Assembly (NCBI GenBank): GCA_900100325.1
Contig: LT629697.1
Coordinates: 1,733,423 to 1,797,422, forward strand
DNA from: Frankineae bacterium MT45
GTDB taxonomy: Bacteria; Actinomycetota; Actinomycetes; Mycobacteriales; Jatrophihabitantaceae
Direction of reading: 5' to 3'
DNA: 64,000 bases
Shown one piece after another: positions 57,371 to 64,000 of the stretch; the first letter of the stretch is position 1, and each line of letters starts with the position of its first letter. Both the position numbers and the translations under genes were made by a program. The notes under the pieces were generated by a model. It saw only the letters and a list, made by a program, of their open reading frames with translations, was not told the DNA's origin and did no database searches.

Positions 57371-57682
57371 CGAGAGAGTCTTCAGCAGTTGCTCACGCAG
57401 CTTGTCCGGGTCGATCCACGCCGGGACGATATCCGCGTCGATACCCCATTCACTGGGTGTCTCACCGAACACAGTAAGCAGCAACCACGCGCGCCACAAG
57501 TCCTTACGGTCGAGCCGTTCGGGCGTCTCGCAGCGCATCAGCTTGCCGAAGGTGTTACGGGTGCCGATCTGCGTGCCGACAACCTCTCGGATCACATTCA
57601 CTGCAACGTTGAGCCCCCCCGGGCTACGGAACGCTGCGACGACGAGGGCTTCGCCCCACGTCACTTCACGCATTGTGTTCAT
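57332..57682 (-). CDS. Candidate immunity-repressor-like protein truncated at the tRNA junction
   Basis: A 116-residue protein with TWGEALVVAAFRSPGGLNV and a possible helix-turn-helix (VIREVVGTQIGTRNTFGKLM), then RKDLWRAWLLLTVFGETPSEWG. It ends LPHLDSNQEHSD, encoded by the antisense of tRNA-Asn, with TAA in the anticodon loop. By analogy with phages such as BPs, where attP lies inside the repressor gene, integration may have exchanged the C-terminus. The ATG is 2 bp after the upstream gene's stop. The HTH call is by eye only. Confidence 0.65.
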   Translation of the reverse strand: MNTMREVTWGEALVVAAFRSPGGLNVAVNVIREVVGTQIGTRNTFGKLMRCETPERLDRKDLWRAWLLLTVFGETPSEWGIDADIVPAWIDPDKLREQLLKTLSLPHLDSNQEHSD

Positions 57683-57683
57683 C

Positions 57684-58004
57684 TCAAAGGTCCCCTGGTT
57701 CCTTGATTCTTCTCGGTAGATAGTCGTACTCGTCGGACTTGATCGTCTCGGCGAGACCGTCGAAATCCAACGCCGCCCCCCAGCGGCCATTGCGCAGGTC
57801 AGCCAACGATTCCTGCGGATCTTCGGGTGAAATCCCCTCAGTGTTCTCGACGAGCTGTGTGGCCACCCAGCTCAGCCAGTGCGCCGCGACGATGCAGCTG
57901 CCGCAGCTCGGCGCTGAATCCGCCTGCCGAGCCTGCGCCTCCGATCTGAGATCGCACAGGCTTCGGCCATCTGGCATCCAGATGTGAAACCGAAGTTCTG
58001 ACAT
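57684..58004 (-). CDS. Hypothetical element protein co-transcribed with the candidate repressor
   Basis: A 106-residue protein (MSELRFHIWMPDGRSLCDLR) with a CGSC pair and an acidic C-terminal half (SDEYDYLPRRIKEPGDL). No family recognised. Its ATG lies about 8 bp after a well-formed -10 box, so the transcript is probably leaderless, and a palindrome copy overlaps the start codon. An upstream in-frame ATG at 58070 lies beyond that promoter and is disfavoured. Confidence 0.65.
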   Translation of the reverse strand: MSELRFHIWMPDGRSLCDLRSEAQARQADSAPSCGSCIVAAHWLSWVATQLVENTEGISPEDPQESLADLRNGRWGAALDFDGLAETIKSDEYDYLPRRIKEPGDL

Positions 58005-58011
58005 GTCGAAA

Positions 58012-58040
58012 AAGATATGCGATGCAGCTTGACATGTCAA
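58012..58040 (-). promoter_or_regulatory. Leftward promoter of the regulator region
   Basis: On the minus strand a perfect -35 TTGACA (58040-58035) is followed by exactly 17 bp and a -10 TATCTT (58017-58012). The expected start point falls at or next to the ATG at 58004, predicting a leaderless mRNA for the two minus-strand genes. Confidence 0.75.
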
Positions 58041-58057
58041 AGGAGATACATCACAGT
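58029..58057 (+). promoter_or_regulatory. Rightward promoter candidate sharing the same palindrome
   Basis: The plus-strand -35 TTGACA (58029-58034) is the other half of the same palindrome. A weak -10 CACAGT (58052-58057) lies 17 bp on, and the ATG at 58064 is 7 bp after it, so this transcript may be leaderless too. The -10 matches consensus only partly. Confidence 0.5.
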
Positions 58058-58063
58058 TGCCAT

Positions 58064-58288
58064 ATGTCAAAAACGCAGACGATGACCATCGGTCAGAAAG
58101 TGCGATCTCGCAGGGAAGCGTTGGACATCTCCCGTGAGCGCCTCGCCGCGAGAGCCGAGATGTCGGTCAGCACCGTCATCCGCCTCGAACGCGACGACCA
58201 AGTCCCCAACGTCCGCTACCTCGCCAGGCTCGCCGAGATCCTCGACATGCCCGTCGCTGAGCTCCTATCCGCTGTGGCGGCGTCATGA
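58064..58288 (+). CDS. XRE-family helix-turn-helix regulator (Cro-like)
   Basis: A 74-residue protein almost entirely composed of an XRE HTH: IGQKVRSRREALDISRERLA, SVSTVIRLERDDQVPNVRYL, ILDMPVAELLS. It sits where phages place cro, divergent from the repressor-like gene. The ATG at 58064 fits the leaderless promoter model; in-frame ATGs at 58022 and 58034 would lie in the operators. Its stop overlaps the next start (ATGA). Confidence 0.85.
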   Translation: MSKTQTMTIGQKVRSRREALDISRERLAARAEMSVSTVIRLERDDQVPNVRYLARLAEILDMPVAELLSAVAAS

Positions 58289-58506
58289 CCGCCCTCCGTG
58301 AGTTCGAGACGCAGGAGCAGCGCTCCGCCGCATTGACGGTGTGCTGGTCGGTCCCCCGCGGTGCGGTGCCGGAGACGCTCGACATGCTGGGGCTTCTCCG
58401 GCCGGAGCGTGACACCAAGGCTGATCCGCGGTCGTTGACTCGTGGCGCTGGGTCGTTGACCGATCCAATCAAGCTTGGCCGCCACCGTGCTGGGCAGCCG
58501 GCATGA
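58285..58506 (+). CDS. Hypothetical element protein (73 aa)
   Basis: A small protein (TALREFETQEQRSAALTVCW...) with a polar, Gly/Arg-rich C-terminus. No family recognised. It is coupled by ATGA to the XRE gene upstream and to the next gene downstream, which supports translation. It is part of the early gene train. Confidence 0.65.
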   Translation: MTALREFETQEQRSAALTVCWSVPRGAVPETLDMLGLLRPERDTKADPRSLTRGAGSLTDPIKLGRHRAGQPA

Positions 58507-58787
58507 CCGCCCGGTCGAAGTTCGACGTGATGATCCGGGAGATTGTTCATGCGGATCTCGTAGCTCTGCACGAGCCGGGTGATCTTCGGATTACGACCTT
58601 CCGCCGGCTGGGTGACGTGTACGCCCGGGCGATCGTTGACGACCAGATGCAGATCCAGACCAGCCCTTGGGCGCTGACCTACCAGTCGGGGTATCGGCTG
58701 GTGCGGGCCGTCGAGCGACGCCACGTTGAGCGGCGCCTGGGCCGCTTGGCCGCGGAACGCCTTGCGACTACCGAGGCCGGATCATGA
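58503..58787 (+). CDS. Hypothetical element protein (94 aa)
   Basis: A helical, Arg-rich protein (MIREIVHADLVALHEPGDLR; RLVRAVERRHVERRLGRLAA). No recognised domain. It starts within the stop of the previous gene and ends overlapping the next start by four bases. DNA or RNA binding is conceivable from charge only. Confidence 0.65.
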   Translation: MTARSKFDVMIREIVHADLVALHEPGDLRITTFRRLGDVYARAIVDDQMQIQTSPWALTYQSGYRLVRAVERRHVERRLGRLAAERLATTEAGS

Positions 58788-59239
58788 GCGCGGCTCGCGT
58801 ACGCGCCACGGATGAGCCGTTGTTTCTTGGGGCGATCGTCCGCGACCGTTACGACGCGCTGTGGATTCGGGTGTCGGACGCTGACGCTGATCCCGGCGAC
58901 ATGTCCCCGTGGTTGCGTGTGGCCGGCGGGACGCGGGTGTCGTGGGAGACGTTGGAGGATGCCGTCGGCCCTTTGGGTGTGGAGTGGTTGGGCGTCCAGA
59001 CGGCGAGCCTCGGTGTCGAGCATGGCATCCCTTTTGCCGACGCCGATCCGTCTGAGTGGACGGTGCAGGTCCTCGGCCCGGACGATGTTCACCGGCTCCC
59101 GTCGCGCGGCGACACACATGCCCTGGTCGCTGACTTGATCGCCTCGTTGCCGATCCCGAAGTCGGCGGATCACCCGCTGGCCCGGATCGTCATCACCCCG
59201 CCGGTGCCCCGGTCATCGCTGAAGGCGGTGCAGTCGTGA
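58784..59239 (+). CDS. Hypothetical element protein (151 aa)
   Basis: An acidic protein (VRATDEPLFLGAIVRDRYDA; RVSDADADPGDMSPWLRV; WLGVQTASLGVEHGIPF). Short beta-rich segments suggest a compact fold, but no family is recognised. It is coupled at both ends by ATGA/GTGA overlaps. Confidence 0.65.
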   Translation: MSAARVRATDEPLFLGAIVRDRYDALWIRVSDADADPGDMSPWLRVAGGTRVSWETLEDAVGPLGVEWLGVQTASLGVEHGIPFADADPSEWTVQVLGPDDVHRLPSRGDTHALVADLIASLPIPKSADHPLARIVITPPVPRSSLKAVQS

Positions 59240-59541
59240 GTACCCGCGGGGCGAGGTTCTTCCGGATGGCCGGCCGCCGGTCGTCTGACCCGCTGTCGCC
59301 GCAGGAACGAGCCAATGAGGCGACGTTCGGTGTCGCAGTGCGGGACGTGAACACGATGCTGAAGGCGATGGGTGATCTGAAGCGGTGGGAGGAGTCCGGT
59401 CACCTCGCGCTCGCGGTGGTCCGGCTGGAGTCGGTCATCACTGACGCCGAGAAGTCACTGACCGGTCTGCGTCGGGGCCTCGCGTCCGCTGTCGCGACCG
59501 CTGAAGTACCGAGCGACCCGGAGGTGCCTGATGCTCCGTAA
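59236..59541 (+). CDS. Hypothetical element protein with coiled-coil segment (101 aa)
   Basis: A GTG-start protein with a basic N-terminus (RGARFFRMAGRRSSDP) and a long helical region (VRDVNTMLKAMGDLKRWEES; VVRLESVITDAEKSLTGLRR) likely to form a coiled coil, then an acidic tail. No family recognised. It overlaps its downstream neighbour by 11 bp. Confidence 0.65.
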   Translation: MSTRGARFFRMAGRRSSDPLSPQERANEATFGVAVRDVNTMLKAMGDLKRWEESGHLALAVVRLESVITDAEKSLTGLRRGLASAVATAEVPSDPEVPDAP

Positions 59542-59956
59542 ATCATTGATGCTTCTCTGCGGCGTCGCCGTAGGGATCGGTCTGCTCGTCCGGCGCCGGG
59601 GTTCGGGCGGGCAGACCACGACAGGGGACTTGGCCAGCGTTGTTTCCTTCCGAGGCGCTGACCGAGCGGCGGTGGCCCCGTCTACACCGCTGGATTCCCG
59701 AGGTGCCGTGTCGGCGTGTCCTCCAACCGCCGACACGGACCTCGGGGTCGGGTCCCGTGTGAAGGTGACGATCCCCGATGATCCGCTGAACGGGGAGCTC
59801 GGCACGGTCTCCTCGGTGTCCGAGTGGCTGACTGGCTACTTCGGCTATCTGGTGCACCTCGACAACGGCACCATGTACACCTACGTCGCTGCTGAGATCA
59901 CCCAGATGTACTCGTTCGAGGGGGTGCCTCTACGTGGCCGCGCATCAACCAGCTGA
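59531..59956 (+). CDS. Membrane-anchored hypothetical protein with KOW/SH3-like end (141 aa)
   Basis: An N-terminal hydrophobic helix (SLMLLCGVAVGIGLLV) followed by basic residues predicts a membrane anchor. The C-terminal half (LGVGSRVKVTIPDDPLNGEL; GYLVHLDNGTMYTYVAAEI) resembles a small SH3/KOW-type barrel. A later ATG at 59549 is possible. It overlaps both neighbours. Function unknown. Confidence 0.65.
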   Translation: MLRKSLMLLCGVAVGIGLLVRRRGSGGQTTTGDLASVVSFRGADRAAVAPSTPLDSRGAVSACPPTADTDLGVGSRVKVTIPDDPLNGELGTVSSVSEWLTGYFGYLVHLDNGTMYTYVAAEITQMYSFEGVPLRGRASTS

Positions 59957-60227
59957 AATCAACGAGGAGAACCTCAACGCCTGGCTGCGGTCCGTCGTCA
60001 CCTCCGACCAACGTGACCGCCCGTTCGTCGCGATCGCCGCCGTCAACGCGTTCGTGACCGAGGTCCCAGTCTTCCGGTGCAGCCGCCATGTCACCGCACC
60101 GATGGCGTTCTACGGGATCGTCGACCACATCCGCCACAACGGCGCCCACGAAGTCAAGGACTTCGCTCTACTGCTGATCGACAACCTCGAAGCAGTCCGC
60201 AAACGCAAGAAGCCGGTCAGCGACTGA
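59934..60227 (+). CDS. Hypothetical element protein (97 aa)
   Basis: A GTG-start protein (EINEENLNAWLRSVVTSDQR; PFVAIAAVNAFVTEVPVFRC; DHIRHNGAHEVKDFALLLID) that appears mostly helical. No family is recognised. It overlaps the previous gene by 23 bp and is followed by a 70-bp gap, the longest within this gene train. Confidence 0.65.
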   Translation: MAAHQPAEINEENLNAWLRSVVTSDQRDRPFVAIAAVNAFVTEVPVFRCSRHVTAPMAFYGIVDHIRHNGAHEVKDFALLLIDNLEAVRKRKKPVSD

Positions 60228-60297
60228 TCCTCGCTGACCGGCGAATGCCATCAGTTCAACCGTTCCCGCACCTCTTACCGAACAAGAAAGGTCTCCA

Positions 60298-61250
<953 letters not shown>

Positions 61251-61254
<4 letters not shown>

Positions 61255-61424
61255 CCGCGGCGATGGCCACCAGCGCCTCCCGCCCTGCGTTGCGGCTCGT
61301 TCCGCCGCTCGCGGCCAAGCCGGTGCCGTGGCACGCGTACGTCGTCCGGTCGGTGCTGGCCGTCGGTGTACTCGCTGCGTTGGTGTACGGCCCGATCTAT
61401 CTGATCGCGGCGGTGAAGCGATGA
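61251..61424 (+). CDS. Small single-pass membrane protein (57 aa)
   Basis: A GTG-start gene overlapping the previous stop by four bases (GTGA). The product has a polar N-terminus (RPALRLVPPLAAKPVPWHAY) and one membrane helix (SVLAVGVLAALVYGPIYLIA) ending in VKR. It overlaps the next gene (ATGA). No family recognised; the double overlap and helix support it as real. Confidence 0.65.
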
Positions 61425-61657
61425 CGCTCGCGACGGAGGCCCGGTTGATGGCCAGGTTGGTGATGGTTCTGGTCCGGTCCCCGCGGCCGGACCGGACTGT
61501 GAAGGCTGTGGTCGCTGATGACGCGCGGGACGCTTCGACGGTGGCGTGGGTTGCCCGGGCTCGGCAGGTCCGTCGCGCTGAGCTGGCCCGGCGGTCGTTG
61601 AAGTTGCGGGCCCGGCCGCCGCGGCCGGCGTTGCGGATTGGCCGGTCGAAGTGGTGA
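61421..61657 (+). CDS. Basic hypothetical element protein (78 aa)
   Basis: A very basic protein (EARLMARLVMVLVRSPRPDR; ARARQVRRAELARRSLKLRA) with no recognised domain; charge suggests nucleic-acid or membrane binding. The ATG overlaps the previous stop, and its stop overlaps the next GTG. Confidence 0.6.
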   Translation: MTLATEARLMARLVMVLVRSPRPDRTVKAVVADDARDASTVAWVARARQVRRAELARRSLKLRARPPRPALRIGRSKW

Positions 61658-61761
61658 GCCGGTACATGCAGCGTCGGCGGCATCGCGGCCGGCATCGCGC
61701 GGTCCCTGCTGAGTTGCTGCTGATCGAGGTGTTGTTCGCCAGGTCAGGGCCGTGGCGGTAA
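61654..61761 (+). CDS. Tiny basic protein (35 aa)
   Basis: A GTG-start frame encoding an Arg/His-rich N-terminus (SRYMQRRRHRGRHRAVPAEL) and short hydrophobic end. It is supported only by the GTGA overlap with the gene before it and the 10-bp overlap with the gene after it. It may simply serve translational coupling. Confidence 0.4.
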   Translation: MSRYMQRRRHRGRHRAVPAELLLIEVLFARSGPWR

Positions 61762-62105
61762 GGGGCCGAAGGTCGCAGTCGCCGCTGCAGGAAGTTGAGG
61801 TTGAGCCTCATCCGTGGGGTGGCCGGTCGGTGGTGATCTTCCGCGGGGGGCCGCGTGACGGGTGGGTGTATTTCACCGATGACGCCGAGAGAGCTCGGTT
61901 GGCCGCTGACCGGATGGGAACGGAATTCCCTTACAAACGAACGGATCTCTTCGAGCCTCACCCAGTGAGAGCAACTGAGCATGTGTCGTGCCGTGTCTGG
62001 CGGTACGAGCCGACACCCGAATTTCAAACTGCCCGAGTCCGCGCGTTGCAGCGCATCGCGAAGATGCGCCGCCCGAAGGACACGAAGTCAGGAGACAACC
62101 AATGA
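61752..62105 (+). CDS. Hypothetical element protein (117 aa)
   Basis: A GTG-start protein with a beta-rich middle ([37 protein letters not shown]) and basic C-terminus ([19 protein letters not shown]). No family is recognised, although GGPRDG-type small proteins are common in actinobacterial elements. It overlaps the next start by ATGA. Confidence 0.65.
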   Translation: MAVRGRRSQSPLQEVEVEPHPWGGRSVVIFRGGPRDGWVYFTDDAERARLAADRMGTEFPYKRTDLFEPHPVRATEHVSCRVWRYEPTPEFQTARVRALQRIAKMRRPKDTKSGDNQ

Positions 62106-62719
62106 AGGACAAGTTTTCCGGTGCGCTCCCTCAGGAGGATGACCGCAACGGGTTGGCGCCGATCGCCCGGAAGTTTAAGGCCGATCCGACGTCGACGCAT
62201 CTCGCGGTGGTGCTCCTCGACTGCCGGTATCTGACCACGGATCTGGATTCGGGTGAGTTGATCACCACGGCTCGGATGCTGCACATCGAGGAGGTGCAGG
62301 AGGAGGACCGTCACGCCGCGTACGAGATCCTCGGCCGCGGCCAGGTCGCCCGGACTGGTAAGTCCCCGTTGCCGTTCGACGAGGTGACGGCTGCCCCGCC
62401 GGCGAGCCTGGAGGAGGCGCGGCTGCAGCTCGTCGCGGATCTCGAAGACGTCGCGCTGCTGGTATCGGCAGCGCAGCTGGTCGTGGAGACGCAGTTCGGG
62501 TCGACGTCGATGTTGCAGCGGAAGCTGCGTGTCGGTTTCGCGAAGGCGTCTGGGTTGATGAGCGCGTTGGAGTCGTGGTCGGTCGTCGGCCCCGTCGTTG
62601 GGTCGAAGGCCCGGGAGGTGCTCGTCAAGGCCGACGAGCTCGCCGATGTCACCGCCGCGATGCGCCTCGCCGCCGCCAACGCGGATGCCGATGGTGATGA
62701 CGACCTGGACGGCGAGTGA
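62102..62719 (+). CDS. Stand-alone FtsK gamma-domain protein
   Basis: The 205-residue protein ends in a winged-helix matching the FtsK gamma domain (residues about 118-176: [45 protein letters not shown]). In FtsK/SpoIIIE this domain reads KOPS/SRS polarity sequences and contacts XerD; here the motor is absent. The N-terminal part ([20 protein letters not shown]) resembles small element proteins. It might recognise chromosomal or element polarity motifs. Confidence 0.85.
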   Translation: MKDKFSGALPQEDDRNGLAPIARKFKADPTSTHLAVVLLDCRYLTTDLDSGELITTARMLHIEEVQEEDRHAAYEILGRGQVARTGKSPLPFDEVTAAPPASLEEARLQLVADLEDVALLVSAAQLVVETQFGSTSMLQRKLRVGFAKASGLMSALESWSVVGPVVGSKAREVLVKADELADVTAAMRLAAANADADGDDDLDGE

Positions 62720-63063
62720 TGACCGTCGACGCCGCCCGGGCGGAGACGATCGCCCGGTACTCCGGCACGTGCTCGGAGTTCGGCTCCCGCCACCGTCACC
62801 CTGCGCGGTCGATCGTCCAGGTTGAGGCTCGCGCGGTGATGCGTGCACTCGCCGGCGCTGGGGTGCGCCGCACGACCTCGAACGCGCTCGGCCTCGGCCA
62901 CGAGGCGCTGCTGGAGGAGATCGCGCACTTCGAGGACTACGGCCTCTCGCTGGAGGAGATCGCCACCCGACTGGGTGTACGGCTGAGCGTGCTGCAGGCA
63001 GCGGTCCGTCAGGCCACCCATGCAGCGGAGATCGGCCCGCGCCGTCGGAGTTCAGCGGCATGA
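62716..63063 (+). CDS. Small HTH-like element protein (115 aa)
   Basis: The protein has a helical C-terminal half with a likely helix-turn-helix ([20 protein letters not shown]) preceded by [16 protein letters not shown]. The start is GTG at 62716 or the adjacent ATG at 62719; it overlaps the FtsK-gamma gene, and its stop overlaps the methyltransferase start (ATGA). A DNA-binding role is inferred. Confidence 0.7.
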   Translation: MMTVDAARAETIARYSGTCSEFGSRHRHPARSIVQVEARAVMRALAGAGVRRTTSNALGLGHEALLEEIAHFEDYGLSLEEIATRLGVRLSVLQAAVRQATHAAEIGPRRRSSAA

Positions 63064-64000
63064 CCCTCACTGTCACTGACCTGTTCTGCGGGGCCGGCGG
63101 TTCCGCGCAGGGCGCCCGAGCCGTCCCCGGTGTCGAGGTCCGGATCGCCGCGAACCACTGGAAGCTGGCCGTCGAGTCGCACGCCGCGAACTTCCCCGAC
63201 ACCGAGCACGACTGCGCCGATATCTCCCAGGTCGACGTCCGCCGGTACCCGAACACCGACATCCTGTGGGCGTCGCCGGAGTGCACAAATCACTCGCAGG
63301 CGAAGGGCGTAAAGCGGCCGACGCACTCGACACCGGACATGTTCGGCGACACTCTGCCCGACGCGGCGGCGGAGCGGTCGAGGGCGACGATGTGGGACGT
63401 CCCGCGGTTCGCCGAGCAGGTGAAATACCGGGCCGTTGTGGTGGAGAACGTCGTCGACGCTGTGAAGTGGGTGATGTTCCCGGCGTGGTTGCACGCGATG
63501 ACGCTGCTCGGCTACGAGCACCAGCTGGTGTCGCTGAACAGCATGCACGCCCAGGCGACCCTCGCACCTCGTGCGCCGCAGTCCCGTGACCGGCTGTACA
63601 TCGTGTTCAACCGCAAAGGTGACCGCCGCCCGGACGTCACACCCCGACCGTTGGCGTTCTGCGCTCACTGCGGCGCTGAGGCACCGTCAGTGCAGGTGTG
63701 GAAGAAGCCCGAGCACCCGGTCGGCCGCTACCGAGCCCAATACTTCTACATCTGCGGGTTGTGCACCCAGCGGGTCGAGCCGTACGCCCTGCCCGCCGCC
63801 TCAGCGATTGATTGGGCGCTGCCGGGGTTGCGGATCGGTGACCGGGCGAAGCCGCTCAGCCCGAAGACGATCGCCCGCATCGAAGCCGGTCTCATCAAGT
63901 ACGGCCGTCCGATGACGTTCGAAGCGCGCGGCAACACCTTCGTCCGGCCGGACTCCGGGTACGCACGGGCGTGGCCAGTCGATCAGCCGACCGCCACGCT
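63060..64000 (+). CDS. DNA (cytosine-5)-methyltransferase, 3' end outside window
   Basis: Motif I TDLFCGAGGSAQGA, motif IV ASPECTNHS with the catalytic Cys75 (SPEC instead of the usual PPC), motif VI VVVENVV and motif VIII QSRDRLYIVF are visible in 313 codons. A zinc-ribbon insertion follows (Cys201, Cys204, Cys232, Cys235). The target-recognition domain and motif X lie beyond the window edge. No restriction endonuclease is seen, so it is probably a phage-type protective methylase. Confidence 0.92.
   Translation, partial: MTLTVTDLFCGAGGSAQGARAVPGVEVRIAANHWKLAVESHAANFPDTEHDCADISQVDVRRYPNTDILWASPECTNHSQAKGVKRPTHSTPDMFGDTLPDAAAERSRATMWDVPRFAEQVKYRAVVVENVVDAVKWVMFPAWLHAMTLLGYEHQLVSLNSMHAQATLAPRAPQSRDRLYIVFNRKGDRRPDVTPRPLAFCAHCGAEAPSVQVWKKPEHPVGRYRAQYFYICGLCTQRVEPYALPAASAIDWALPGLRIGDRAKPLSPKTIARIEAGLIKYGRPMTFEARGNTFVRPDSGYARAWPVDQPTAT

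Larger units (their letters stand above)
57999..58070. promoter_or_regulatory. Three operator-like palindromes in the divergent control region
   Basis: TGACATGTC at 57999-58007 overlaps the leftward start codon. TTGACATGTCAA at 58029-58040 is a perfect 12-bp palindrome. TTGCCATATGTCAA at 58057-58070 is a near-palindrome with the same half site and overlaps the rightward start codon. Centres are about 31 and 29 bp apart, close to three helical turns. They probably bind one or both encoded regulators. Confidence 0.7.

Overview
This is a chromosomal window from a high-GC Gram-positive bacterium of the class Actinomycetia. Most genes use GTG, TTG or ATG starts, neighbours overlap by ATGA or GTGA, and the gene order follows the conserved mycobacterial/actinobacterial core: obgE-proB-proA-nadD-rsfS-phosphatase, comEA-comEC-holA-rpsT-lepA-hemW-hrcA-dnaJ-rsmE-phoH-ybeY-hlyC-era-recO-uppS-glyS-dusB-ppdK-dgt-dnaG. 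The genus cannot be fixed from sequence alone; a Frankia- or Jatrophihabitans-like lineage is a guess.

Layout. 1-12.9 kb: GTPase, proline and NAD biosynthesis, ribosome silencing, leucyl-tRNA synthetase, DegV and the DNA-uptake pair comEA/comEC. 12.9-20.8 kb: an accessory block on mixed strands with glycerol kinase, a carotenoid-cleavage-type oxygenase and divergent TetR regulator, holA, and a DUF4331/Tat-signal/BTAD-regulator cluster. 20.9-32 kb: rpsT, lepA, a DksA-like zinc-finger protein, a YbaK-type deacylase, an orphan gene bracketed by two near-identical 52-bp repeats, a quinone oxidoreductase, an RNase Sa/barstar pair, hemW, a glycosyltransferase and hrcA. 32-35 kb: a cell-envelope insert (DUF218-like, LAxTG-type and DUF4012 proteins) separating hrcA from dnaJ; dnaJ keeps a CIRCE-like HrcA operator. 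35-57 kb: a dense translation, RNA-processing, cell-envelope and replication core ending with dnaG.

At 57298-57370 lies a tRNA-Asn(GUU). Its 3' half is also the left junction of an integrated element, probably a prophage, that runs off the right edge. The first element gene (57332-57682, minus strand) ends inside the tRNA. Next come a small gene and a divergent control region in which one 12-bp palindrome supplies back-to-back -35 boxes for two apparently leaderless promoters, then an XRE-type regulator and a train of about a dozen small overlapping genes of mostly unknown function. These include a stand-alone FtsK-gamma domain, a protein with a long Ala/Asp tract encoded by a GCC/GAC microsatellite, and a cytosine-C5 DNA methyltransferase cut by the window end. 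With no integrase at this end and a repressor-like gene truncated at the tRNA, the layout matches that expected for integration-dependent immunity. This is the most interesting hypothesis in the window.

Only one gene-free stretch exceeds 300 bases (5565-5884, the leuS leader region); it holds a strong hairpin.
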